Made by a program: the position numbers and the translations under genes. Shown here in pieces: positions 1 to 8,615 of a stretch of DNA of 64,000 bases; the stretch's first letter is position 1; each line of letters begins with the position of its first letter. The stretch is from Pseudomonas fuscovaginae SE-1 (lineage in GTDB: Bacteria > Pseudomonadota > Gammaproteobacteria > Pseudomonadales > Pseudomonadaceae), in contig NZ_AQOH01000201.1 of the NCBI RefSeq assembly GCF_000364705.1, forward strand, positions 1 to 64,000. Direction: 5' to 3'. The notes beneath the pieces were generated by a model. That model ran no database searches and was not told the origin of the DNA. It was given only the letters and a program-made list of their open reading frames with translations.

Positions 1-1
1 T

Positions 2-436
2 TGCCCGAATCTGATCGGCTACAAGGACGGTCTGGGCGACATCGAGCTGATGGTGTCGATCCGTCGCCGCCTGGGTGATCGTTTCAGCTACCTGGGTGGC
101 CTGCCGACCGCGGAAGTCTATGCGGCTGCCTACAAGGCCCTGGGCGTACCGGTCTACTCGTCGGCGGTGTTCAACTTCGTGCCGAAAACCGCGATGGACT
201 TCTACAACGCCATTGCCCGTGACGACCACGCCACTGTCGGCAAGCTGATCGACGACTTTTTCCTGCCGTACCTGGACATCCGCAACCGCAAGGCCGGCTA
301 CGCCGTGAGTATCGTCAAGGCCGGTGCGAAGATTGCCGGTTACGATGCAGGCCCGGTGCGTACCCCGCTGACCGATCTGACCGCGCAGGAGTACGAGGCC
401 CTGGCCGCGCTGATCGACAAGCAGGGCGCCCAGTAA
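2..436 (+). CDS. kdgD: 5-dehydro-4-deoxyglucarate dehydratase (C-terminal part)
   Basis: The reading frame enters from outside the window and ends at a TAA; about 144 residues are visible, roughly the C-terminal half of a ~300-residue enzyme. The family (DapA/NAL-like TIM barrel) dehydrates and decarboxylates 5-dehydro-4-deoxy-D-glucarate to 2,5-dioxopentanoate in glucarate/galactarate catabolism in the cytoplasm. The visible start contains the Schiff-base lysine context [11 protein letters not shown], and the tail ([18 protein letters not shown], then VRTPLTDL) is typical of KdgD rather than DapA. The assignment comes from remembered family sequence; another DapA-superfamily lyase is possible but less likely. 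The 5' end lies outside the window. Confidence 0.8.
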   Translation, partial: CPNLIGYKDGLGDIELMVSIRRRLGDRFSYLGGLPTAEVYAAAYKALGVPVYSSAVFNFVPKTAMDFYNAIARDDHATVGKLIDDFFLPYLDIRNRKAGYAVSIVKAGAKIAGYDAGPVRTPLTDLTAQEYEALAALIDKQGAQ

Positions 437-449
437 CCGCCGCCGATAT

Positions 450-476
450 CAGGGCCGTGCATCGCGCACGGCCCTG
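450..476. terminator. hairpin between convergent kdgD and glsA
   Basis: An 11-bp perfect stem (CAGGGCCGTGC / GCACGGCCCTG) with a 5-nt loop lies between the two convergent stop codons. There is no long T-run on either side, so termination is inferred from position and stem strength only. Confidence 0.45.
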
Positions 477-478
477 GT

Positions 479-1405
479 TCAGAACACCGACCAGCCGATC
501 CGCTGGCTCAGCAGTTCCAGTGCCGCCATGCCCGCCAGCGAGTTGCCGGCAGTGTTCAGTTCGGGCGACCACACGCAGATGGTGAAGCGTCCCGGTACCA
601 CTGCGACGATCCCGCCGCCCACGCCACTCTTGCCCGGCAGGCCGACCCGGTAGGCGAAGTTGCCCGCCTCGTCGTACAACCCGCTGGTGGCCATGATCGA
701 ATTGACCTGCTGGGTCTGGCGTGGCGTCAGGACCTGTTCGCCGCTGTGCTTGCAGAAACCGTCATTGGCCAGGAAACCGAAGGCGCGGGCCAGGTCGATG
801 CAGTTCATGCGCAGGGCGCAATGGCTGAAGTAGCTGCGCAGGACCGTCTCCACATCGTTGTGAAAATTGCCGAACGATTGCATCAGGTAGGCCATCGCGG
901 CGTTGCGGGCGCGGTGCTGGTATTCCGAGTCGGCGACCTTGCCGTCGACCATCACTTGCATGTTGCCGGACAGCCGTCGCGCGAAGTCGCGCATCGACAG
1001 GGCCGGAGCGGCGAAACGAGACTGGTTGATGTCGCAGATCACCAGGGCGCCAGCGTTGATGAACGGGTTGCGCGGCCGGCCGCGTTCGAATTCCAGCTGT
1101 ACCAGCGAGTTGAACGGTTGGCCGGACGGCTCGTGGCCCAGGCGTTCCCAAATGGTTTCACCGGAGTGGTTGATTGCCTGGACCAGGCTGAACACCTTGG
1201 AAATACTCTGGATCGAGAAGGGCGTCTGCGCGTCACCTGCGTGGTACAGCTCGCCGTCGTTGCCGTACACGGCGATACCCAACTGGTTGGCCGGTACGTC
1301 GGCCAGCGCCGGGATGTAATTGGCCACCTTGCCCTGGCCGATCAGGGGACGCACTTCATCGAGGATTTCGTTCAACAGCGCTTGCATGCTCGGGCTCGCA
1401 GTCAC
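479..1405 (-). CDS. glsA: glutaminase A
   Basis: Serine-dependent beta-lactamase-like glutaminase that hydrolyses L-glutamine to glutamate and ammonia in the cytoplasm. The catalytic S-x-x-K appears as SISK (about residue 67), followed by INAGAL and the glycine-rich GKSGVGGG segment near the C-terminus, all family hallmarks. From the GTG at 1405 the protein is 308 aa; an internal ATG at 1387 ([12 protein letters not shown]) gives 302 aa, the usual length of the family, and may be the true start because no convincing Shine-Dalgarno separates the two. It is convergent with kdgD and divergent from the secreted protein at 1534. Confidence 0.9.
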   Translation of the reverse strand: MTASPSMQALLNEILDEVRPLIGQGKVANYIPALADVPANQLGIAVYGNDGELYHAGDAQTPFSIQSISKVFSLVQAINHSGETIWERLGHEPSGQPFNSLVQLEFERGRPRNPFINAGALVICDINQSRFAAPALSMRDFARRLSGNMQVMVDGKVADSEYQHRARNAAMAYLMQSFGNFHNDVETVLRSYFSHCALRMNCIDLARAFGFLANDGFCKHSGEQVLTPRQTQQVNSIMATSGLYDEAGNFAYRVGLPGKSGVGGGIVAVVPGRFTICVWSPELNTAGNSLAGMAALELLSQRIGWSVF

Positions 1406-1533
1406 TTCCCGCGGGTTGCGGGACTACAAGCTGCTAGACGCCGGGCGCGGGCTTTGAAGCACAGTTTTTATCGCCGGGTAAGCGTTGCGTCGCTCTGTGC
1501 TAGAGTGCCCTGCCAAGCGCTCTGGAGCCTGCC

Positions 1534-2028
1534 ATGCCCGTTTCGATCCGCCATGCCGCGACCCTGTTGCTGTTCGCCGGACTGCCCCTGACCGTCGACG
1601 CCGCGCCGGACGGCCCCCTGCACGGGCAATACCTGCCTCCTGATGACCTGTCCCTGCGCAGCGCCGAGCCTGAACAGCAACAGTTGTTGCAGGTCACCGA
1701 ATATTCGGTGGTGATCGGCAGCCAGCGCCAGTCCAACCAGCAACCCATTCCGGTGACCTCGGCGCTGCTGGTGCGCCTCAAGGGCAAGCCGTTGAGCAAG
1801 GGGGCGACCGTCAGCCAGGTGCTGCTCAGTTTCGACGGTGAGAGCAAGAGCCTGAAAAAACCGACGTTCGACGAAGCGGGCAAGACCCTGAACCTGTATT
1901 ACCCGCTGAGCCAGTACCGGGCTGTCATGGACCTGTTGCGCAACGACACGGTGTATTGTCAGTTCCTGAGCTACGCCAACGGCCACATCTGGGCCGACCT
2001 GCATACCGGATCAGTTCGTACTCGTTGA
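1534..2028 (+). CDS. conserved hypothetical periplasmic protein
   Basis: 164 aa. The first 23 residues (basic PVSIRH, then hydrophobic AATLLLFAGLPL, ending TVDAAPDG) form a signal peptide with a likely AxA-type cleavage near residue 23, so export to the periplasm is expected. The mature part is soluble, has one cysteine and no motif that I recognise. An upstream GGAGCC lies 6-10 nt before the ATG. It lies next to the PA4642-like gene on the same strand with 62 nt between them. No function is proposed. Confidence 0.75.
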   Translation: MPVSIRHAATLLLFAGLPLTVDAAPDGPLHGQYLPPDDLSLRSAEPEQQQLLQVTEYSVVIGSQRQSNQQPIPVTSALLVRLKGKPLSKGATVSQVLLSFDGESKSLKKPTFDEAGKTLNLYYPLSQYRAVMDLLRNDTVYCQFLSYANGHIWADLHTGSVRTR

Positions 2029-2090
2029 GAGCGGAGCAGATGCGGGGGTAAACTGCCCGCCCCGTGTAAAATCTGTGGCTGGAGTCGGTA

Positions 2091-2378
2091 ATGCGCAAAG
2101 ACAAGAAACAGGTGATTGGTGACGAGATCGGCGATGCGCAGATCAAGTTGTTCCTCGACTTCGAACCGGCCGATGCGACTTCGCCTTCCCTGCACAAGCT
2201 GATCAAGGCCTATCGCGGCCTACGTATCGACGACTTCGAGCGGTTCCTTGTGTTCTTCAAGGAAGCCGGCTACGACCTCGACGGCAAGGATGAGCACGGC
2301 CAGGATTTCGTGGCCCTGATCCAGGACCAGCGTCACGCGCCGGACTACATCGAGCTGATCAACAACGCTCGCGGCTGA
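2091..2378 (+). CDS. PA4642-family conserved protein
   Basis: 95 aa, acidic, cytoplasmic, without signal peptide or membrane segment. The sequence (MRKDKKQVIGDEIGD... HGQDFVALIQDQRH) matches what I remember of the small PA4642-type proteins found next to mqo in pseudomonads. It contains a compact predicted alpha-helical stretch (LIKAYRGLRIDDFERFLVFF) and no catalytic signature. A TGGAGTCGGTA ribosome-binding region precedes the ATG. Convergent with mqo across a shared terminator. Function unknown. Confidence 0.85.
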   Translation: MRKDKKQVIGDEIGDAQIKLFLDFEPADATSPSLHKLIKAYRGLRIDDFERFLVFFKEAGYDLDGKDEHGQDFVALIQDQRHAPDYIELINNARG

Positions 2379-2392
2379 GTTTTTCACAGCCG

Positions 2393-2432
2393 AAAAAAAC
2401 GCCCCGGACCTCGACAGGCCGGGGCGTTTTTC
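2393..2432. terminator. bidirectional rho-independent terminator
   Basis: A-run, stem ACGCCCCGG / CCGGGGCGT with a loop, and T-run: it works in both orientations and separates the PA4642-like gene from the convergent mqo. Confidence 0.9.
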
Positions 2433-2445
2433 ATGGCGCGCAACC

Positions 2446-3954
2446 TCAAGCGTAGCTTTCGGTCTCGCTGCTCGGCTCCACCAGCTCCAGGCTGATGTTG
2501 TTCTGAGCGTTGATCCGGCGATACAGCGCCGCATCGGTGGCCAGGGCCTTTTCCCGCGCCGGGAAGATTTCCTGCAACTTGGCGGCCCATTCACCCTTGG
2601 CCTTGTCGGCGAAGCAGCGTTCAATCAGTTCCAGCATGATCGACACGGTCACCGAGGCGCCTGGCGAGGCGCCGAGCAGGGCGGCCAGCGAACCGTCCGC
2701 CGCTGCGACCAGTTCGGTACCGAACTGCAGCACGCCGCCTTTCTTCGGGTCCTTCTTGATGATCTGCACCCGCTGGCCGGCCACTTCCAGGCGCCAGTCC
2801 TCGGCTTTCGCCTCGGGGTAGAAGCGGCGCAGGGATTCCAGGCGCTGTTCCATCGACTGACGCACTTCGCTGATCAGGTACTTGGTCAGGTCCATGTTGT
2901 CGCGGGCCACGGCCAGCATCGGGCCGATGTTGCCGGGACGGATCGAGCTCGGCAGGTCGAACAGCGAGCCGTGCTTGAGGAACTTGGTGGTGAAACCGGC
3001 GTAAGGCCCGAACAGCAGGGATTTCTTGCCATCGACCACGCGGGTGTCCAGGTGCGGTACGGACATCGGTGGCGAGCCCACGGCCGCCTGGCTGTAGACC
3101 TTGGCCTGGTGATGCTTGACCACTTCCGGGTTGTCGCAACGCAGCCACTGGCCGCTGACCGGGAAGCCGCCGAAGCCCTTGCCTTCCTCGATGCCCGAGG
3201 CCTGCAGCAGGGGCAGGGCCGCGCCACCGGCGCCGAGGAAGACGAACTTGGCGTCGACCTCACGGCTGCCGCCACTGTTGACGTCCTTGATGCTCACGGT
3301 CCAGCCGTTGCCGTTGCGCTTGAGGCCGGTCACGCGCTTGCAGTACTTGACCTGGGTGTCCGGGGCGCTGGTCAGATGGTTGAGCAACTGGTTGGTCAGC
3401 GCGCCGAAGTTCACGTCGGTGCCCTTGAGCACGCGGGTCGCGGCGATCGGCTGATCGGCCGGACGGCCCGGCATCATCAAGGGCATCCACTCGGCCATCT
3501 TTGCCCGGTCTTCGGTGTATTCCATCTCGGCGAAGGCGTGGTGCTGGTGCAGCACTTCGAAACGCTTCTTCAGGAAGCCGATATCCTTTTCACCCTGGAC
3601 GAAGCTCAGGTGCGGCACCGGGCTGATGAATGACTTGCACGAGCCGAAGGTGCCTTTTTTCGACAGGTAGGCCCAGAACTGCTTGGACACTTCGAACTGG
3701 CTGTTGATGTGCACGGCTTTCTTGATGTCGACGGAACCGTCGGCAGCCTGTGGCGTGTAGTTCAGCTCGCACAGCCCGGCGTGACCGGTACCGGCGTTGT
3801 TCCATGGGTTGGAACTCTCCGCGGCACCGGAGTCCATCAGCTCGACGACTTCCAGCTTGATCGCGGGGTCGAGCTCCTTGAGCAGCACCGCGAGGGTCGC
3901 ACTCATGATGCCGGCCCCAACCAGGACCACATCGACTGCTTCGTTATGCGCCAT
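2446..3954 (-). CDS. mqo: malate:quinone oxidoreductase
   Basis: 502 aa, the usual length. FAD-dependent peripheral membrane enzyme that oxidises L-malate to oxaloacetate and reduces the quinone pool, replacing or complementing NAD-malate dehydrogenase in the TCA cycle. The N-terminus shows the dinucleotide-binding [14 protein letters not shown] (about residues 9-22) followed by the MQO signature [24 protein letters not shown]. Further family segments include FGPYAGF and the C-terminal [20 protein letters not shown] start at 3954. Its upstream region is a roughly 720-bp intergenic stretch without a convincing gene. Pseudomonads often have two mqo paralogues; this one lies in the PA4640 (mqoB) context. 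Confidence 0.95.
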   Translation of the reverse strand: MAHNEAVDVVLVGAGIMSATLAVLLKELDPAIKLEVVELMDSGAAESSNPWNNAGTGHAGLCELNYTPQAADGSVDIKKAVHINSQFEVSKQFWAYLSKKGTFGSCKSFISPVPHLSFVQGEKDIGFLKKRFEVLHQHHAFAEMEYTEDRAKMAEWMPLMMPGRPADQPIAATRVLKGTDVNFGALTNQLLNHLTSAPDTQVKYCKRVTGLKRNGNGWTVSIKDVNSGGSREVDAKFVFLGAGGAALPLLQASGIEEGKGFGGFPVSGQWLRCDNPEVVKHHQAKVYSQAAVGSPPMSVPHLDTRVVDGKKSLLFGPYAGFTTKFLKHGSLFDLPSSIRPGNIGPMLAVARDNMDLTKYLISEVRQSMEQRLESLRRFYPEAKAEDWRLEVAGQRVQIIKKDPKKGGVLQFGTELVAAADGSLAALLGASPGASVTVSIMLELIERCFADKAKGEWAAKLQEIFPAREKALATDAALYRRINAQNNISLELVEPSSETESYA

Positions 3955-4678
3955 TAACGCGTCTCCAAAATCTGCAGCACCACATTGACGGCATGGCCGC
4001 CAGGAATTGACAGGGCAAGGTCAGCCCGCTGTCACTCATGGCCAGGTTCGCCATGTCCGATTTTTCGCAATTTTTTGCAACTTCAGCGGACGCTGTCGGC
4101 GGGCGTGAGTTGCGTATGAACGCATTTCAGGCGACCTCCGGCAATTCGACTTATGGTCGAGAGCATCCGATCGTGCAACCAAATTCGTAGGCGGACAGGC
4201 TTCAAGCACCTGCCTGGGAATATCGGGCCCCATGTGATCGAGTCGTCAAGGACGTTAATGGTGCATTTCCAGAGGCAAAACTTTTCATTTGCTCGCCACA
4301 CTCTCGTGAAGTAGTGAATACCCGTTTTTTCACGCTCTTTTGAAGACGTGAACCTCAAAAAAGGGCTGCCGCGGCCTGTCACCGGGCCCGCGAAGCAAAT
4401 GCCGGCCGGGAAGCAAGGCTGGCGTACGGGCAAACAGCTCAGTGAACGAGCACAAAGGCAGCTCTGGCAGATTCGGTAAAACGGTAGGTGCAGCAGCAAG
4501 CACGCCGACTTCACTCGATCTGTGTGGGCGGCTCTCTGTGGGCGGTGCGGGGGACCGATGCGTATGCATCAGCGATACTGCGAGGCCCGATCAGGAGACG
4601 TCCTTATAATCGGGGGGAGATTGTAACCAAGAAATGCGCAGAAATGACCCTGCTGAATGACTTTTATTAGCCGTTTGG
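3955..4678. other. long non-coding interval upstream of mqo
   Basis: About 720 bp with no convincing gene on either strand. Open frames here have unusual composition (cysteine/arginine-rich) and no good ribosome-binding site. A TATAAT hexamer on the + strand at 4605-4610 lacks a recognisable -35. The interval presumably holds the mqo promoter on the minus strand, but I could not identify it with confidence. Confidence 0.5.
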
Positions 4679-4912
4679 TCAGACGGTCAACGGCTGCGCC
4701 CGTCGCGGATGTTGCGTACGTGGGCTGACGCGGGCCCCGGCAGGCAGTGGCTGGTGCATCCAGGCCAGGCGAATTTCCTCGATTTCGACCCAGCCATCGC
4801 CCGACGGCGGCAGGTCGCACTGCTTGAAACCCTGGCAGCGGCCGTCGTCACCGAGCCGGGCGAAGCAGCGCTTGGGCTTGCGAGGGAAGAACAGTTGCCA
4901 GAAGAATTCCAT
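4679..4912 (-). CDS. small conserved hypothetical protein
   Basis: 77 aa from the ATG at 4912 (MEFFWQLFFPRKPKRCFARL...). This start is preferred over upstream ATGs of the same frame because AACAGG lies at a suitable distance and the upstream extension has poor coding character. The protein has two cysteines (RCFARL and GRCQGFKQC region gives three in total) and a tryptophan-rich centre (GDGWVEIEEIRLAWMHQPLP). No signal peptide, no known domain. It looks like a genus-restricted small protein. Confidence 0.65.
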   Translation of the reverse strand: MEFFWQLFFPRKPKRCFARLGDDGRCQGFKQCDLPPSGDGWVEIEEIRLAWMHQPLPAGARVSPRTQHPRRAQPLTV

Positions 4913-5095
4913 CGTCACGTTACCTGTTGTCCCGTTATGTTGCGGATACTGGAGCAGGGCGGTTACGCGCCTATGTAAGAGCGATGAATTAAATGTGACA
5001 TGACTCGTCCGGTTCGCGGTATCCACAGCCGGCTGCGGGGCGATGTCTGGTGAGCGGCGCATGTGCACGGCTATACTGATGGCCTGATTGTGCCC

Positions 5096-5250
5096 AGGCT
5101 ATGTACGAAATCGCTTGAAACTGGGTTATGCGGCGTTAAAAACCGGCTCGGAATGCCCACTTGCTGCAGTAAAGTCGGGCGCGACCCCGGCCGTTCCTCG
5201 CCGGTTTTTGCTTGCCCAACCTGCGTTTCAAACAATTTCGTACACAGCCT
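5096..5250. repeat. MITE-like 155-bp imperfect palindrome
   Basis: The two ends are inverted copies: AGGCTATGTACGAAATCGCT... at the left and, read on the other strand from 5250, AGGCTGTGTACGAAATTGTT.... Similarity continues inward through GAAAC, GGTT and AAAAACCGGC, giving arms of about 55 bp around a short centre. It has no coding capacity. Terminal inverted repeats of this kind at both ends of a short element fit a non-autonomous transposable element, but the parent IS is not in the window and a target duplication could not be defined. Confidence 0.65.
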
Positions 5251-5269
5251 AGTCCTTGGAGAGATGCGC

Positions 5270-5854
5270 ATGTTGCAACGCCTGTTGTTCGGTTTGATCA
5301 CTGTGACCAGCCTGACTCTGGTCGGCTGTGCCAACAGTCCTCAGCAGCTTAGCCCGCAACCCACGCTGACTACCCAGCTCGCCCCGGTGGGACATGGTCA
5401 GCAGGTGGTGGTAAGGGTCGTCGACGGTCGTCGTTCGCCGGTGCTGGGTACCCGCGGTGGCCTCTACCCTGAAACCAGTTCCATCACCGTCCAGGGCGCC
5501 GACCTGGTGCCAAGGCTGCAGGCCCAGGCTGAAGCCGCCGTTCGTCTGTTGGGTTTCACCCCGACGCCGAGCGCGATGAACGCACCGACCCTGACCGTGA
5601 CCCTGTCCGACCTGACCTACCAGTCGCCGAAGGACACCACCTACGTGACCGAGGCAACCATCGGCGCCAACTTCCGTTCCGACGTGACCAACGCCAACCA
5701 GCGCTACAGCGGCCAGTATGGCGCATCGCTGAACCAGCGCTTTGGCATGGCCCCCAACGAGCAGACCAACACCAAATTGATCAGCGACGTGTTGAGCGAC
5801 GCGCTGACCCGGGTCTTCAAGGACCCGAGTATCGGCCGCTTGCTGAGCCAGTAA
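5270..5854 (+). CDS. YajG-family outer-membrane lipoprotein
   Basis: 194 aa. The start at 5270 is chosen because GGAG at 5258-5261 sits 8 nt away; the ATG at 5264 is too close and longer versions would run into the inverted repeat. The N-terminus MLQRLLFGLITVTSLTLVGC is a lipoprotein signal with lipobox LVGC and lipid-anchored Cys20; the next residue is Ala, so Lol sorting to the outer membrane is expected. The remainder resembles the YajG lipoprotein family (PTLTTQLAPVGHGQQVVVRVVDGR). The family's role is not established. The gene has its own terminator. Confidence 0.85.
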   Translation: MLQRLLFGLITVTSLTLVGCANSPQQLSPQPTLTTQLAPVGHGQQVVVRVVDGRRSPVLGTRGGLYPETSSITVQGADLVPRLQAQAEAAVRLLGFTPTPSAMNAPTLTVTLSDLTYQSPKDTTYVTEATIGANFRSDVTNANQRYSGQYGASLNQRFGMAPNEQTNTKLISDVLSDALTRVFKDPSIGRLLSQ

Positions 5855-5865
5855 CCCGGCGCAGC

Positions 5866-5902
5866 AATAAAAAGCCCGGCTTTGGCAGCCGGGCTTTTTA
5901 TT
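5866..5902. terminator. bidirectional rho-independent terminator
   Basis: Symmetrical AATAAAAAGCCCGGC ... GCCGGGCTTTTTATT stem with flanking A and T runs, 12 bp after the lipoprotein stop and before the convergent small gene at 5930. Confidence 0.92.
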
Positions 5903-5929
5903 GCCTGTCTGTTTGCTGCCCGCTCAGGG

Positions 5930-6136
5930 TCAGGCGGCTTCGATGTGGAAGTCCAGCAGGCTCACGCCGGTGGTCAGGTCGGCTTCGGGCAGGTCGGCGT
6001 GCTGATGGCCGCCGAGGGCGCAATAGACCAGCCAATGGCGGTCCTGGACGTTGAACGACATGGCGTCCACCAGGGCTTCCTGTTCATCGCTGGGGGCGAT
6101 CAGGTAAAGGCGATCCTGGTTGTTGGCGTGCAGCAT
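5930..6136 (-). CDS. small conserved hypothetical protein
   Basis: 68 aa, acidic, cytoplasmic, without signal peptide or membrane span (MLHANNQDRLYLIAPSDEQ ... LLDFHIEAA). CACGGAGC sits 5-9 nt before the ATG. I do not recognise a domain; the sequence has normal Pseudomonas coding character and is bounded by a shared terminator on its 3' side. Function unknown. Confidence 0.7.
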   Translation of the reverse strand: MLHANNQDRLYLIAPSDEQEALVDAMSFNVQDRHWLVYCALGGHQHADLPEADLTTGVSLLDFHIEAA

Positions 6137-6339
6137 GACAAGCTCCGTGAATGTTCGAGGGCGACAGGGTGGCCTGTTAAGGTGACGTTCAGGTGACAGC
6201 GCAAATTAATCCGTAAATTGTAGGGAGCCGGACACAGGAAACTGTAACGCACGGGTGTTCCCATACCAGCGTGCGCGGCGACGGCTATCCGCCGTTCGTC
6301 CGGGTGTTGGGCAGGCGCTGGTTCATCCGAGGGTTCATG

Positions 6340-6627
6340 ATGTCGTTGCAATTGATCTGGAGCGTATTCGCCGGGCATCCGGGCAAATGGCTCAATCTGT
6401 TCGCCTTGCTGGTGGCGTGCCCCGGTGCGTGGCTCTTGCAGCTCACGCGGCGCCGGGAGCAGCGGGCGTTGGAAAAGCTGGAAATGCAGAGCGAAGGGCG
6501 TTCGATCGATCAGCCGTTGCTGCTGCTCGACTCGCGGGTGGTGCGGGCCAACCGGTTTTTCTACCGGTTCGGGTTTGCCTGCCTGGGGGTGGCGCTGCTG
6601 GTGTCCTGGATCAGCACCCGGTTTTAG
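6340..6627 (+). CDS. small inner-membrane protein, unknown function
   Basis: 95 aa from the second of two adjacent ATGs; GAGGG at 6329-6333 is 6 nt from it. Two hydrophobic helices are visible: WLNLFALLVACPGAWLLQL (about residues 17-36) and FYRFGFACLGVALLVSWI near the C-terminus, with a basic, hydrophilic linker (TRRREQRALEKLEMQSEGRS) between them that is predicted to face the cytoplasm. The protein resembles small Pseudomonas membrane proteins but I cannot name a family. Confidence 0.7.
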   Translation: MSLQLIWSVFAGHPGKWLNLFALLVACPGAWLLQLTRRREQRALEKLEMQSEGRSIDQPLLLLDSRVVRANRFFYRFGFACLGVALLVSWISTRF

Positions 6628-6662
6628 GGCGGCTGCCACTTGGGCACGCTTGCGCGGTGAGT

Positions 6663-6700
6663 GGCCGCCTTCGGCGGATCGCCAGCAAGCCGGCTCCCAC
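6663..6700. repeat. single REP element
   Basis: The sequence GATCGCCAGCAAGCCGGCTC with an adjoining GCCGCCTTCGGCGG hairpin matches the right half of the REP pair at 45738-45832. Only one arm is present here, so it is a solitary REP rather than a REPIN. Confidence 0.7.
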
Positions 6701-6801
6701 GGATGCCCCAAGGGTTGGGTAGGGGGCAGCTTTCTGGGGGCAGTCCGGATGGATGCCGCCCCTCTGGGGGGCTTGCCAGCCCGGCCTGCCCCCTCATGCC
6801 A

Positions 6802-7965
6802 TCATAGCGGCAGTCCGGCCTTGACGCGGTACTGGTTGCGCACCGGGGTCGCATATTGCTGCACCAGGTACGGTTGGTGTTCGGCGGGGCAGGCGTCCAG
6901 ACGGCTTTGCCACTGCTCCCGGGCCTTGTCCAGTTCCTCGGCCGGGAACAGCTCGGCGGCCTTCGGAACCTGCAGTTGCGGATCGGCTTCGCTCCACTGC
7001 GCATAGGCCAGGTAATGCACCGGGAACAGCCGGTAGCCACCGAGGATCTGCCGGTCCATTTCCTGGGCCAGCACCTTGGTGTCTTCGAAAACCCCGCTCA
7101 GCGGTGCGGCAAAGTTCACATGCACCCGCCCCTTGTAGCCGGTGATGCCCTTGGCGATGCTCACGTCATCCTCGCCCGGCGCCTTGCTGTAGCTGCCGGT
7201 GGTGGCGCGAATGTACAGCTCGCGGGCCTTGGCCAGGTCGCAGGGGTCGTATTCGTAGCTGATCGACACCGGGGTCAGGTTCAGCGACTGGATGACCTCG
7301 GCGAACGGCTCGTCCTTGCGGCTCATGTGGAACATCTTCAGGATGGCCGACTCGGTGCGGTCGTCACCGTCCTTGGCCCGGCCTTCGGCCTGGGCGATCC
7401 AGATCGACTGGCAGTCGTGGCGGATCGAATGGTTGATGTAGGCCGACAGCAACTGGTAGGCCGCCATCTTTTCCCGACGTCCACTGATCGAGCGATGCAC
7501 GATGAAGCTCTTGTTCAGGCGCATCAGGTCGCTGACGAACGGCTTCTGCAGCAGGTTGTCGCCGATGGCGATGCGCGGCGTCGGCAGGCCGGCATGGTAG
7601 ACGGCATAGTTGACGAAGGCCGGATCCATGACGATATCGCGATGGTTGGCCAGGAACAGATAGGCGGTGCCGGACCTGAACTGCTCGACGCCGGTATAGG
7701 TCACGCCGTCGGTGGCCCGCTCGATGGTGTTGTCGACGTAGACCTCGATCTTGTCCTGCAGGGTCGCCACGCATTTGACGTCGGCGAACTCACGACGCAG
7801 CCGATAGGCGATCAGCGGCCTGAGCAGCCAGCCAAAGGCACCGACCAGGCGGGGGAAACGGAAGTGCGTGAGAATATCCAGAAAAGCCTTGTCACCGAGC
7901 AACCGGGCCAGCACGGCTGGCACCTCGGAGTCGTCGTAAGGTCGGATGGCATCGAATTCGCCCAT
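6802..7965 (-). CDS. 1-acyl-sn-glycerol-3-phosphate acyltransferase-like protein
   Basis: 387 aa from the ATG at 7965 (MGEFDAIRPYDD); AAGAGAG lies just upstream, and an adjacent ATG at 7968 is an alternative. The PlsC/PlsB-like acyltransferase core is visible: FLANHRDIVMDPAF (about residues 100-113) as the catalytic His-Asp block, the FIVHRSISGRREKM block and the AEGRAKDG block that corresponds to the phosphate-binding EGTR motif. Such enzymes transfer an acyl group to a glycerophospholipid intermediate at the inner membrane. The His-Asp spacing is one residue longer than the canonical H-x4-D, so the exact substrate is uncertain. Confidence 0.8.
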   Translation of the reverse strand: MGEFDAIRPYDDSEVPAVLARLLGDKAFLDILTHFRFPRLVGAFGWLLRPLIAYRLRREFADVKCVATLQDKIEVYVDNTIERATDGVTYTGVEQFRSGTAYLFLANHRDIVMDPAFVNYAVYHAGLPTPRIAIGDNLLQKPFVSDLMRLNKSFIVHRSISGRREKMAAYQLLSAYINHSIRHDCQSIWIAQAEGRAKDGDDRTESAILKMFHMSRKDEPFAEVIQSLNLTPVSISYEYDPCDLAKARELYIRATTGSYSKAPGEDDVSIAKGITGYKGRVHVNFAAPLSGVFEDTKVLAQEMDRQILGGYRLFPVHYLAYAQWSEADPQLQVPKAAELFPAEELDKAREQWQSRLDACPAEHQPYLVQQYATPVRNQYRVKAGLPL

Positions 7966-8110
7966 CATGCTCTCTTGTTGGAAACGGCTAGGGTAAGTAG
8001 AGGGTTGAGTGATAAATAACAAAGCCCGATTGGAAAAATAAGGCTCGGACAAAAATCAGCCTTGCAAATAGACCGGCAATTATACGCACAAGTCACCTTC
8101 GGAGGCCGCG

Positions 8111-8293
8111 ATGCTGGAAACTGAGTACTACTCCTGTCCCTATTGTGGTGAAGAGGCCGAGGCCGTGCTGGATCTTTCCGGCGGCGACCAGACCTATATC
8201 GAGGACTGCCCGGTGTGTTGTCGACCGATCGTGTTCACTCTGCAGACCGACGGTCAGGAGTGGATGCTCGACGTGCACACGGAAAACGAGTGA
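8111..8293 (+). CDS. CPXCG-motif cysteine-rich protein
   Basis: 60 aa. Two cysteine pairs, CPYCG (residues 9-13) and CPVCC (about 33-37), form a predicted zinc ribbon; the sequence matches the CPXCG family of small bacterial proteins. TTCGGAGG before the ATG is a good ribosome-binding site. The next gene follows after 13 nt, so the two are probably co-transcribed. The molecular role of the family is unknown. Confidence 0.9.
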   Translation: MLETEYYSCPYCGEEAEAVLDLSGGDQTYIEDCPVCCRPIVFTLQTDGQEWMLDVHTENE

Positions 8294-8306
8294 TGGGAGC
8301 GCCCCG

Positions 8307-8567
8307 ATGCAGCGCATCTATGAGCCGGAAAACCTGATGGAAGGCGAGCTGCTGCTGGGCATGCTCGCCAGTGAGGGCGTGGAGGCGCACCTGGTCGGGC
8401 GCGACCTGCTGGGTGGTGTCGGCGAGTTACCGGTGTTCGGCCTGCTGGCCCTGGCCGTGGAGGATGAGCAGGCACAGTACGCACGCGAACTGATCGCCGC
8501 GTACAATGCCGCATTGCCGCTGCCTGGCGACGAGGCGGAGCCGCTTGCCGGGGTGCTGCTCTGCTAG
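8307..8567 (+). CDS. DUF2007-type putative signal-transducing protein
   Basis: 86 aa, ATG at 8307 with GGGAGC just upstream. The sequence MQRIYEPENLMEGELLLGML ... VAHL-like VEAHLVGRD, GGVGELP and AVEDEQAQYARELI has the arrangement of the DUF2007 fold (a ferredoxin-like small domain annotated as prokaryotic signal transducing protein). It follows the CPXCG gene directly and is followed by the HMCES-like gene, suggesting one small operon. Function inferred only at family level. Confidence 0.85.
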   Translation: MQRIYEPENLMEGELLLGMLASEGVEAHLVGRDLLGGVGELPVFGLLALAVEDEQAQYARELIAAYNAALPLPGDEAEPLAGVLLC

Positions 8568-8615
8568 TGGCCCGCAGACCCCTGATCGAGTTTACAGAAC
8601 GAGTCGTATTGCCCC

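Noticed and set aside
4083..4514. 143-codon minus-strand frame upstream of mqo
   Set aside because: Cysteine/arginine-rich, no Shine-Dalgarno, no recognisable domain; treated as non-coding.
5063..5269. N-terminal extension of the lipoprotein gene
   Set aside because: Would run through the MITE-like repeat and destroy the lipoprotein signal; the start at 5270 has the ribosome-binding site.
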